From assembly GCF_021184025.1 (NCBI RefSeq), contig NZ_CP036537.1:620001-684000 (forward strand): a DNA stretch of 64,000 bases. Direction: 5' to 3'. The position numbers and the translations under genes are program-made. The stretch comes from Rhodopseudomonas boonkerdii. GTDB lineage: Bacteria > Pseudomonadota > Alphaproteobacteria > Rhizobiales > Xanthobacteraceae. Every line of letters begins with the position of its first letter. The first letter of the stretch is position 1. Positions 47,001-54,707 of this stretch are shown piece after piece. The notes beneath the pieces were generated by a model, which was not told the DNA's origin, did not search any database, and was given only the letters and a program-made list of their open reading frames with translations.

Positions 47001-49543
47001 GACTCCATCGCTTCCTTCACGAGTTCCTCGGCTGCTTCTGCCAGCAGCGCGTCGGAGGCCTCGCCATAGACCTGCTCGCGGCCGATCTCCAGCATCACGG
47101 GAACCGCGAGCGGTGAAACGCGATCGAGTTCCCGATAGACGATGTGACCTTGGATGCGGGTCAGCATATCGCTCAAGCGTCGGAGATCAAGCAGGCCGGT
47201 CGCGGCGTCCGCACGCGCGGCGCGCAGCAGCAGGTGATCGGGCTGATGTTTCCGCAGCACGTCATAGATCAGGTCCGTCGAGAACAGGACCTGCCGGCGT
47301 GACTTCTCCGCATCGGTGAAGCGCGTGTGGATCAGGCCGGAGACGACGGCGCAGGTGCGGAATGTACGCTTCATCAGCGCAGACTCGGCAAGCCACGCTT
47401 CTAGATCGTCACCCAGCATGTCCGGGTCGAACAACGCTGCGAGATCGAGACGGCCCTGTCGGATCATGTGCGCGACATCGCCGAGCCCCCAGACTGCCAG
47501 TGCATATTCATTGGCGACGAAGCCGAGCGGCCGCGCCCGCGCCCGCTCCAACCGGCGTGTCAGCAACATGCCCAATGTCTGATGCGCGAGCCGGCCTTCG
47601 AACGGATAGCAGGCGAGGTAAAATTTATTGGCACGCGGAAAGGTTTCCACCATCAGCTCGCGCACGCCCGGCACATGGGAGACATGCGCCTGCAAAGACA
47701 GCCATTCGCGCACCTGATCGGGCAGGGCCTTCCACGCCCGTTCATCGTCGAGCAGTTTTCGTACGCGTTCGGCGAGATAGGTCGAGAGCGGGAACTTGCC
47801 GCCCATGTAGGACGGCACTTTCGGATCACTGTCGTTGGAGCGCGAGACATAGACCTGATCCTCGACCAGAGCTTCATAACGCACCACCTCGCCGCCGAAC
47901 ACGAAAGTATCGCCGAGCAAGAGATTCTCGATGAAATACTCCTCGATCTGCCCGAGCATTCGTCCGCCGCGCGCGATGGTGCCGGTCGATCCCTTGCCGG
48001 TGCCGCGCGCGCGTACCAGCCGGACCTTGAGCATCGCTTCCTCGACAATGGTGCCGACATTCATGCGATACATCTGGCGCACCTTCGGATTGGCGACACG
48101 CCATTTGCCAGATTTGTCCTGCTTGATCCGCGCAAAACGCTCATAGGTCTTCAGCGCATAGCCGCCGGTAGCGACGAAATCGACGGTGTCGTCGAAGTCG
48201 GTCCGCGAGAGTTCCGAATAGGGAGCCACCGAGCGCACTTCGTCATAGAGTTCATCCGCGAGGAAGGGGGCTCCGCAGGCGCAGCCGAGCACATGCTGTG
48301 CGAGGACATCGAGCGCGCCGGTGCGCAGCGGCGGCGTATCCTGCGCATTCTCCGCCACGGCATCGATGGCGGCGCGGCATTCCAGCACTTCGAAGCGATT
48401 CGCCGGCACCAGCACCGCGCGCGAGGGGACGTCGATGCGGTGATTGGCACGGCCGATCCGCTGCATCAACCGCGACGAGCCTTTGGGCGCGCCGACATTG
48501 ACCACGAGATCGACGTCGCCCCAGTCGATGCCAAGATCGAGCGAGGAGGTGCACACCACGCCGCGCAGCCTGCCGGCGGTCATGGCATCCTCCACCTTGC
48601 GGCGCTGCCCGACGTCGAGCGAGCCGTGATGCAGGGCGATGGCGAGGCCGTCATCATTCACGCGCCAGAGATCCTGGAACAGCATCTCGGCCTGGCTGCG
48701 GGTATTGACGAAGACGAGGGTGGTCTTGTTGGCCTTGATGAGGTCGTAGATCTCGCCAAGCGCATGGCGCGCGGAATGCCCGGCCCAGGGCAGGCGCTCC
48801 TTGGTGTCGAGCATCTCCACCACGGGCTCGGCTGCGCCGCCGGCCACGACGATGTCGGCGGAGACGCTTTCGCCGACGGGTTGCGGCACGAGGAAACGCG
48901 CCAGCGACTCCGGTTCGGCGACCGTGGCGGAAAGACCAATGGCGCGCATGTCGGGCGCCAGTTTCCATAGTCGTGCGAGGCCGAGCGACAGCAGGTCGCC
49001 GCGCTTGGATGTTACGAGCGCATGCAGCTCGTCGAGCACCACACGCTTCAGCGACGAGAACAGGAAAGGAGCATCGTCCGATGACAACAGCAGCGCCAGT
49101 TGCTCCGGCGTCGTGAGCAGGATGTCCGGCGGATATTTCCGCTGCCGTGTGCGACGTGACACCGGCGTGTCGCCGGTGCGGGTCTCCACCTTGATGGGCA
49201 GTTTCATCTCGGCAATCGGCGTTTCCAGATTGCGTGCGATATCGACGGCGAGAGCCTTGAGCGGGGAGATGTAGAGCGTATGCAATCCGGCGGTTCGCTG
49301 CACATCGCGGCCGGCGGGACGGACGGCGTTTGCCCTGTCGCTCAGCTCCACCAATGTCGGCAGAAAACCTGCCAGCGTCTTGCCGGCGCCGGTCGGAGCG
49401 ATCAGCAGGACGGAACGATCGGCGTGGGCTTTCTCCAGCAACGCAATTTGATGGGTACGCGGCGACCAGCCCCGCTGGGTGAACCAGCGGGTGAAGGTCG
49501 GTGGCAGGAGATCGGTTTTGGCTATGGATTGACGCGGCGACAC
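46997..49543 (-). CDS. Ligase-associated Lhr-like DEXH-box helicase
   Basis: 848 residues, superfamily 2. Motif I APTGAGKT (about 48-55), the DEXH box in VVLDELHAL, motif VI region RIGRANHR, and a winged-helix/Lhr core typical of the small Lhr-like helicases of the ligase-associated set. It unwinds DNA or RNA-DNA hybrids 3' to 5'. A GTG at 49543 is the first start; no strong ribosome site. It pairs with the phosphoesterase downstream, and its usual partners, the exonuclease and the ATP-dependent ligase, lie at 53661-56440, separated by three other genes. Confidence 0.9.
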   Translation of the reverse strand: MSPRQSIAKTDLLPPTFTRWFTQRGWSPRTHQIALLEKAHADRSVLLIAPTGAGKTLAGFLPTLVELSDRANAVRPAGRDVQRTAGLHTLYISPLKALAVDIARNLETPIAEMKLPIKVETRTGDTPVSRRTRQRKYPPDILLTTPEQLALLLSSDDAPFLFSSLKRVVLDELHALVTSKRGDLLSLGLARLWKLAPDMRAIGLSATVAEPESLARFLVPQPVGESVSADIVVAGGAAEPVVEMLDTKERLPWAGHSARHALGEIYDLIKANKTTLVFVNTRSQAEMLFQDLWRVNDDGLAIALHHGSLDVGQRRKVEDAMTAGRLRGVVCTSSLDLGIDWGDVDLVVNVGAPKGSSRLMQRIGRANHRIDVPSRAVLVPANRFEVLECRAAIDAVAENAQDTPPLRTGALDVLAQHVLGCACGAPFLADELYDEVRSVAPYSELSRTDFDDTVDFVATGGYALKTYERFARIKQDKSGKWRVANPKVRQMYRMNVGTIVEEAMLKVRLVRARGTGKGSTGTIARGGRMLGQIEEYFIENLLLGDTFVFGGEVVRYEALVEDQVYVSRSNDSDPKVPSYMGGKFPLSTYLAERVRKLLDDERAWKALPDQVREWLSLQAHVSHVPGVRELMVETFPRANKFYLACYPFEGRLAHQTLGMLLTRRLERARARPLGFVANEYALAVWGLGDVAHMIRQGRLDLAALFDPDMLGDDLEAWLAESALMKRTFRTCAVVSGLIHTRFTDAEKSRRQVLFSTDLIYDVLRKHQPDHLLLRAARADAATGLLDLRRLSDMLTRIQGHIVYRELDRVSPLAVPVMLEIGREQVYGEASDALLAEAAEELVKEAMES

Positions 49544-49583
49544 AAGACCAATCTAGGTGCTCAGCGCCGTCATTGCGAGCAGC

Positions 49584-49674
49584 CGTAGGGCGGATGAGCG
49601 AAGCGTAATCCGCCTGCCGAATTCATGGCGGAGGCTCCGCGGCGGATTACGGCTTTGCCTCATCCGCCCTACGG
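49584..49674. repeat. Inverted repeat element, family B
   Basis: CGTAGGGCGGATGAGCGAAG at the left and its near reverse complement at the right (CTTTGCCTCATCCGCCCTAC). The left half encloses GTAATCCGCC and the right GGCGGATTAC. A near-identical copy is at 56442. Confidence 0.8.
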
Positions 49675-49683
49675 GCGTGTCCG

Positions 49684-50904
49684 TTACTCCGTCATCGGCT
49701 TCTCGGAGATATCCCAGTCCTTGCCGTTGAAGATCGAAATATAGAGTGTCTTCATCGGCGTATAGTTGTCCGGCGTGTAGCTGTAGGTGATGCCGTCCAG
49801 CATATAGGGAGAGTGGAAGCCGGCGAGGGTCTGCGCCTGCTTCAGCACGTTCTCGCGCGTCAGGTTGTCGCCGCAGCGGCGCAGGATCTCGGCCATTGTC
49901 ACCGCCTGACCGTAGCCGGCATAGGCGATTGTGTTGTCGGGATCCACATTCGGCAGATATTTCTTGCGCAGTTCCTCGAAGGCCATCACTTCCGGATCCT
50001 TCTCGAACTGCGGCGTGCCGACTTCCTTCGCGTACCGGATCGCGACGATGCCTTTGGCATTCTCGATGCCGGCGGCATTGAGGATCGAGCGTCCGGTCGA
50101 GCCAGCGGACAGCAGATGCAGCGGCTTCCAGCCAAGTTCGGCGACCTTGCGGATCGATTGCGATGTCGCCTTGCCGGTGGTGATGTTGTAGAAAACGTCC
50201 GCGCCCGACTTCGCCAGATTGATGAGTTGCGAATCGATGGTCGGATCGGTGAGGTCATAGGTGACTTCCGCGATCACTTTCGCTGTGCCGCCAGCCTTGG
50301 CGAGTTCGTCCTTGAAGGGGGCAAGGAAGTCACGCCCGAAGTCGTCGTTTTGATAGAGGATGCCGACCTTGGCATTCGGCTTCACGCTGACGACATGCTT
50401 GGCGAGGATGCGGGCTTCGGTCGGATAGAGCGGCAATCCGGCCATGGTCCATTTGAAGTTCTTCGGGTCATTCCACTTCGAGGCGCCGGTATTGAGCAGC
50501 AGCTGCGGCACGCCCTTGGAATTGAGATATTTGTGCACGGCCGTCTGCGGGGCAGTCCCGAGCGAGCCATAGAGTGCGAGCACTTCCTCCTGTTCGACGA
50601 GACGGCGTGTGGCCTCCACCGCCTTTGGCGCACTATAGGCGTCGTCCAAGGTCAGGAACTTGACCTTGCGTCCGTTGATGCCCCCTTTCTCGTTCAGCAT
50701 CTGGAAATAGGCTTCGCCGACGCGGCCGAGCACGCCATAGAGCGAGCCCGGCCCGCTATGCGGCACGGTTTGGCCGAGCTTGATTTCGGTGTCGCTGGCG
50801 CCGGGATCGTATTTCTTGTCCGCCCCGAGGGCTGCGGAGGTCACGGCCGAGAGCATCGCGGCACCGGCCGCGAGCGCGAGGACGGAATGGTGGCGTGGAG
50901 GCAT
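49684..50904 (-). CDS. Branched-chain amino-acid-type ABC substrate-binding protein
   Basis: 406 residues, the Leu/Ile/Val-binding (periplasmic type I) fold. A signal peptide of about 27 residues is followed by IKLGQTVPHSGPGSLYG, and DDAYSAPKAVEATRRLVEQE is the family signature. The true ligand could be an amino acid, amide, urea or aromatic compound. The ATG at 50904 with GGGGAG upstream is preferred. No transporter genes for membrane or ATPase components are in the window, so it is an orphan binding protein lying between the two halves of the DNA-repair set. Confidence 0.88.
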   Translation of the reverse strand: MPPRHHSVLALAAGAAMLSAVTSAALGADKKYDPGASDTEIKLGQTVPHSGPGSLYGVLGRVGEAYFQMLNEKGGINGRKVKFLTLDDAYSAPKAVEATRRLVEQEEVLALYGSLGTAPQTAVHKYLNSKGVPQLLLNTGASKWNDPKNFKWTMAGLPLYPTEARILAKHVVSVKPNAKVGILYQNDDFGRDFLAPFKDELAKAGGTAKVIAEVTYDLTDPTIDSQLINLAKSGADVFYNITTGKATSQSIRKVAELGWKPLHLLSAGSTGRSILNAAGIENAKGIVAIRYAKEVGTPQFEKDPEVMAFEELRKKYLPNVDPDNTIAYAGYGQAVTMAEILRRCGDNLTRENVLKQAQTLAGFHSPYMLDGITYSYTPDNYTPMKTLYISIFNGKDWDISEKPMTE

Positions 50905-51239
50905 TTCGTTGTTTCTCCCCTTGTGCCCGCCTCTTGCGGGCATTTTTGAGCCGCCGCGTATGTTCGCGGTCTATCGGCCGGAGAGCATCCTGTGCGGGGT
51001 CGCCAGGCTTGGCAATCCCTCGACGATTGCAGGTGTCGTTCGCGAGCGAGGCCGGGGAAGTCTCATCGACGGTCGCATGTGTATCGCGCAATGCCGGCTA
51101 ACCATCGCTAAACGCTTACTTAACCGCGCTTTTTGCGTCCCGGGCCATCTGCTGCAATCTGATCAGGTGTGGCTGCCGGGATACAGCCAGACGGAGCCGA
51201 CTCCCCTATCCTGCCAGAATAATTCAAATGGGGTCCACC
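50905..51239. promoter_or_regulatory. Divergent intergenic region upstream of the outer-membrane gene
   Basis: 335 bp without a gene. It must hold promoters for both directions. A weak CtrA-like pattern TAAA-N7-TTAA occurs near 51110-51124. GGGG at 51230-51233 is the ribosome site of the next gene. Confidence 0.4.
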
Positions 51240-52598
51240 ATGAAACGTATCCTCCTCGCCAGCGCCGCGCTGATCGGAACCGCCGTCACCGCGCAGGCCG
51301 CTGACCTGGCCGTGAAGGCCCCTTACTACAAGGCTCCGGTCGTTGCGGTTTACAACTGGACCGGCTTCTATATCGGCGTGAACGCTGGCGTCGGCATCGG
51401 TCGCGATCGCATCACCCACAGCTACACGGGCGATTCCATCTACCGCTCGCCGCAGGGTGGTTTCGGCGGCGCTCAGATCGGCTGGAACTGGCAGACCGAT
51501 TCGTTGCTCGGTCCGATCGTTTACGGCCTTGAAGCCGACTTCCAGGGCAGCGGCCTGACCGGCGGCGGCGCTAATGTTGTTGGTCCGCTCGGCGCGAACA
51601 CCGTTCAGTACAACACCAGCTCCGATTGGTTCGGCACCGTACGCGGTCGCGTCGGTCTCGCCAGCGGCCCGGTTCTGAGCTACTTCACCGGTGGTTTCGC
51701 TTACGGCAACGTCAAGAGCACCATCACCGAAGCTGGCGCCGGCACCTTTACGTCAGATCGGACGGCAACCGGCTGGACTATCGGCAGCGGCGTCGAAGCT
51801 GCGCTGGGCGGCAACTGGACCGGCAAGATCGAATATCTCTACCTCAACCTTGGCAACCGCTATGGCACCGCTATTGGCGCTACCGGCCAGGTCGCTAACA
51901 CCGAGCTGCGCGACAACCTGTTCCGCGTCGGTCTGAACTACCGCATCGGCGGCAACAGCACCTATACTCCGGTGGCTGCGGCCAACTGGACCGGTTGGTA
52001 CCTCGGCGGCAACGTCGGCTCCGGCACCGGTCGTGATCGCACCTATCTCGGACCGGTGGGCGGCCCTGGCGAACAGTTCAGCCTGAATCCGGATGGCGTC
52101 AACGGCGGCGGCCAGATCGGTTATAACTGGCAGGCAGCCAACTGGGTGTACGGCCTCGAAGCTGACATTCAGGCCTCCAGCCAGCGTGACCAGAAGACGG
52201 CTGTCGTTCTCGGCACCGTCAATTACGATCACAAGCTGCCCTGGTTCGGCACCGTTCGTGGTCGTCTCGGTTACTCGGTCGGTTCTTCCCTGTTCTATGT
52301 CACCGGCGGTTATGCCTATGGCGGCGTGAAGACCGCGCTGAATACCGGAGTTGGCTCTGTCAGCTTTTCGAACACCCAGAGCGGCTGGACTGCCGGTGCG
52401 GGCATCGAGACTCCGTTCAAGCTGCTTGGCCTGTTCGGACCGAACTGGACCAGCAAGACCGAATATCTCTATGTCGATCTCGGCCGCAAGACCGACACGG
52501 TTATCCCGGGCATCGTCACCAGCACCAGCGTGACCGAGCACATCTTCCGCACCGGCCTGAACTATCACTTCAACACTCCGGTCGTTGCGAAGTACTGA
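51240..52598 (+). CDS. Outer-membrane beta-barrel protein with two tandem barrel units
   Basis: 452 residues. After a signal peptide (cleaved after AQA, about residue 21) there are two homologous units of about 200 residues. Unit 1 begins NWTGFYIGVNAGVGIGRDR, unit 2 NWTGWYLGGNVGSGTGRDR near residue 251. Both contain GLEADFQ/GLEADIQ, WFGTVRGRVG/WFGTVRGRLG, TGGFAYGNVK/TGGYAYGGVK and end in GLNYRI/GLNYHF. Relatives of the Omp25/RopB type have one unit of about this size. This protein should therefore be two eight-stranded barrels fused or one larger barrel. It is followed by a strong terminator. Confidence 0.9.
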   Translation: MKRILLASAALIGTAVTAQAADLAVKAPYYKAPVVAVYNWTGFYIGVNAGVGIGRDRITHSYTGDSIYRSPQGGFGGAQIGWNWQTDSLLGPIVYGLEADFQGSGLTGGGANVVGPLGANTVQYNTSSDWFGTVRGRVGLASGPVLSYFTGGFAYGNVKSTITEAGAGTFTSDRTATGWTIGSGVEAALGGNWTGKIEYLYLNLGNRYGTAIGATGQVANTELRDNLFRVGLNYRIGGNSTYTPVAAANWTGWYLGGNVGSGTGRDRTYLGPVGGPGEQFSLNPDGVNGGGQIGYNWQAANWVYGLEADIQASSQRDQKTAVVLGTVNYDHKLPWFGTVRGRLGYSVGSSLFYVTGGYAYGGVKTALNTGVGSVSFSNTQSGWTAGAGIETPFKLLGLFGPNWTSKTEYLYVDLGRKTDTVIPGIVTSTSVTEHIFRTGLNYHFNTPVVAKY

Positions 52599-52623
52599 TT
52601 ACGATAACAAAGCGTCAAACGAT

Positions 52624-52651
52624 AAAACCCCGACCGAAAGGTCGGGGTTTT
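52624..52651 (+). terminator. Intrinsic terminator after the outer-membrane gene
   Basis: AAAACCCCGACC (52624-52635), loop GAAA, GGTCGGGGTTTT (52640-52651) and further T: a perfect 12-bp stem with a T-run. It lies between convergent genes and may serve both. Confidence 0.93.
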
Positions 52652-52670
52652 TCCTTGTACGCAGGCTGGA

Positions 52671-53594
52671 TCAGGATTTCGACGCCACGATCACGAGACT
52701 TGGCACCGGCGCTTTGCGTTCGGTGCGGATCGAAGCGTTGTCGATGTGTTCGATGCTGAGGCCCGCATCGCGCAGCAGGCAGCGCAGATGCGTCTCGCTT
52801 TGCGCAAAGCGGAGGCTGGCCCCGAGCGCGACACCGTCGCTATCATGCGTTTCTGCCGTGAAGGCGAACAGGCCGCTTGGCCGCAACACGCGTGCGGCTT
52901 CGCAGAACAGCGGCGCGAGATCGTGGATATAGATCATCATGTCGGCAGCCAGCACGAGATCGGCGCTCGCATCGGGGTGATGACGAAGGCCTTCGACGGC
53001 GTCGGCGGTTTCGAGTGTCTCGTAGAGGCCTGTCGCATGCGCGCGCTTGATCATCTCGGCGGATAGATCAATGCCGATGAATTCTCGGGTACAGTTTGCG
53101 AATGCCCGCGCGGCGAGCCCAGTGCCGCAGCCGAGATCGATGGCGCGGTCAAAAGTCATTGGCCGTCCGGTTGTCTCGCATGTGCGAGTCACCGCATCGA
53201 ACAGGAGTGCAGGCCCGCGATAGCTGAGTTCGCCGACCAGGGATTGCTCGAATTTCGGGGCGTATTGATCGTAAAGCGTGGTGACGTAGTGCCGCGACAT
53301 GGCCGCAAGATTGCCACCGGTCAGCCGCAACAGCCGCAAGTCTGCCCCAAGAAAATCGACACCATTTGCCGCTTTTGCGCGCCGAAAAGCGTCAATTGCG
53401 CCGGTTTTGTCACCCTGCCGTTCGCGGACGTCGCCGAGCGCGAACCAGGCGGAGGCGAAATCCGGCACAAGCTCGATTGCTTGCGTGAACAGATCGGCAG
53501 CTCCGGCAAGATCGCCGCGGAGTTCCAGATCGCGTCCATAATCGAAACGACGATCGGCGATCATTTCGCCGGATGATATGAACATATGCGCCAT
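52671..53594 (-). CDS. TPR-containing class I methyltransferase
   Basis: About 307 residues. The N-terminal part (about 15-75) has two TPR-like helix pairs (GDLAGAADLFTQAIELVPDF, DKTGAIDAFRRAKAANG). The C-terminal part is a Rossmann methyltransferase with the SAM loop DLGCGTGLAARAF, IGIDLSAEMI and ADMMIYIHDL. It resembles the COG4976 group of predicted methyltransferases. The target is unknown. The start is unsure: ATG at 53594, 53585 or 53564 are in frame, none with a clear ribosome site. It is divergent from the exonuclease gene. Confidence 0.8.
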   Translation of the reverse strand: MAHMFISSGEMIADRRFDYGRDLELRGDLAGAADLFTQAIELVPDFASAWFALGDVRERQGDKTGAIDAFRRAKAANGVDFLGADLRLLRLTGGNLAAMSRHYVTTLYDQYAPKFEQSLVGELSYRGPALLFDAVTRTCETTGRPMTFDRAIDLGCGTGLAARAFANCTREFIGIDLSAEMIKRAHATGLYETLETADAVEGLRHHPDASADLVLAADMMIYIHDLAPLFCEAARVLRPSGLFAFTAETHDSDGVALGASLRFAQSETHLRCLLRDAGLSIEHIDNASIRTERKAPVPSLVIVASKS

Positions 53595-53660
53595 AGGGAA
53601 CCGGATAAAGCGAGAGGCGTTCGCACGAAGACTCCAATCGGCCCCGCTCGGGCCTATATC

Positions 53661-54707
53661 ATGAACATGCGCCCGCACGACATCCTGATCCCGGAGCCGG
53701 CCGGTCTTCTCTGCAGGCCGGGCGGTTTCCATATCGATCCGGTGAGGCCTGTCAATCGCGCGGTCATCACCCACGGCCATTCCGATCATGCCCGTCCCGG
53801 CCATGGCGCGGTGCTGGCGACGCGGGAGACGCTGGACATGATGCGGCTGCGCTACGGCGAGAATTTCGCCGGCAGCACGCAGGAGATTTCCTACGGCGAA
53901 ATGCTGAAGCTCGGCGATGTCACGATCTCATGCCACCCCGCCGGTCATGTGCTCGGGTCCGCGCAGATTGCGGTAACCTGCAAGGGCATCCGCATCGTGG
54001 CGTCCGGCGATTACAAGGACGCATACGACCCGACCTGCACGCCGTTCGAGGTCGTGCCCTGCGATATCTTCATCACCGAAGCGACATTCGGTCTGCCCGT
54101 GTTCCGGCATGGCGATGCCGCAGATGAAGTGCGGAAGCTGCTGGCCTCGGTCGCGCTGTTTCCGGAGCGCGCACATCTGGTCGGCGCCTATTCGCTGGGG
54201 AAGGCGCAGCGGGTGATCAAGCTGATCCGCGACGCTGGCTATGACACGCCGATCTATCTGCATGGCGCGATGGAGAATATCACTTCCTATTATCAGCAGC
54301 GCGGCATCGATCTTGGCGAATTGCGCCCGGTGAAGGGCGTGAAGAAGGCCGAGCTTGCGGGCACCATCACACTGGCGCCGCCATCTGCGACATCCGATTT
54401 GTGGACGCGGCGCTTTCCCGATCCGGTCACCGCTTTTGCCTCCGGCTGGATGCGCGTGCGTGCGCGCGCGCGGCAGCGCGGGGTCGAACTGCCGCTGGTG
54501 ATATCCGATCATGCCGATTGGGACGGGCTTTGTGCCACCATCGGCGCGACGGGCGCCGGGGAGATCTGGGTGACGCATGGGCAGGAGGATGCGCTGGTGC
54601 ATTGGTGCCAGAGCAGGGGCCTGATCGCGCGACCGCTGGCGCTGGTGGGCTATAGCGATGAGGAGGACGAGGAAGCGCTGCCGCCCGGCGAGAGCGAGGA
54701 CGCATGA
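53661..54707 (+). CDS. Ligase-associated DNA repair exonuclease (metallo-beta-lactamase fold)
   Basis: 348 residues. The metal-binding HxHxDH motif is in ITHGHSDHARPG, a second His in GHVLGSAQ, and the beta-CASP type end in VISDHADWDGL. Called mRNA 3'-end processing factor in older annotation, this subgroup is the exonuclease of the ligase-associated DNA damage response. ATG at 53661. Its stop overlaps the ligase start (ATGA), so both are made together. Confidence 0.9.
   Translation: MNMRPHDILIPEPAGLLCRPGGFHIDPVRPVNRAVITHGHSDHARPGHGAVLATRETLDMMRLRYGENFAGSTQEISYGEMLKLGDVTISCHPAGHVLGSAQIAVTCKGIRIVASGDYKDAYDPTCTPFEVVPCDIFITEATFGLPVFRHGDAADEVRKLLASVALFPERAHLVGAYSLGKAQRVIKLIRDAGYDTPIYLHGAMENITSYYQQRGIDLGELRPVKGVKKAELAGTITLAPPSATSDLWTRRFPDPVTAFASGWMRVRARARQRGVELPLVISDHADWDGLCATIGATGAGEIWVTHGQEDALVHWCQSRGLIARPLALVGYSDEEDEEALPPGESEDA

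Noticed and set aside
47468..48970. A 500-codon plus-strand frame inside the Lhr-like helicase gene
   Set aside because: Antisense shadow; helicase motifs are on the minus strand.
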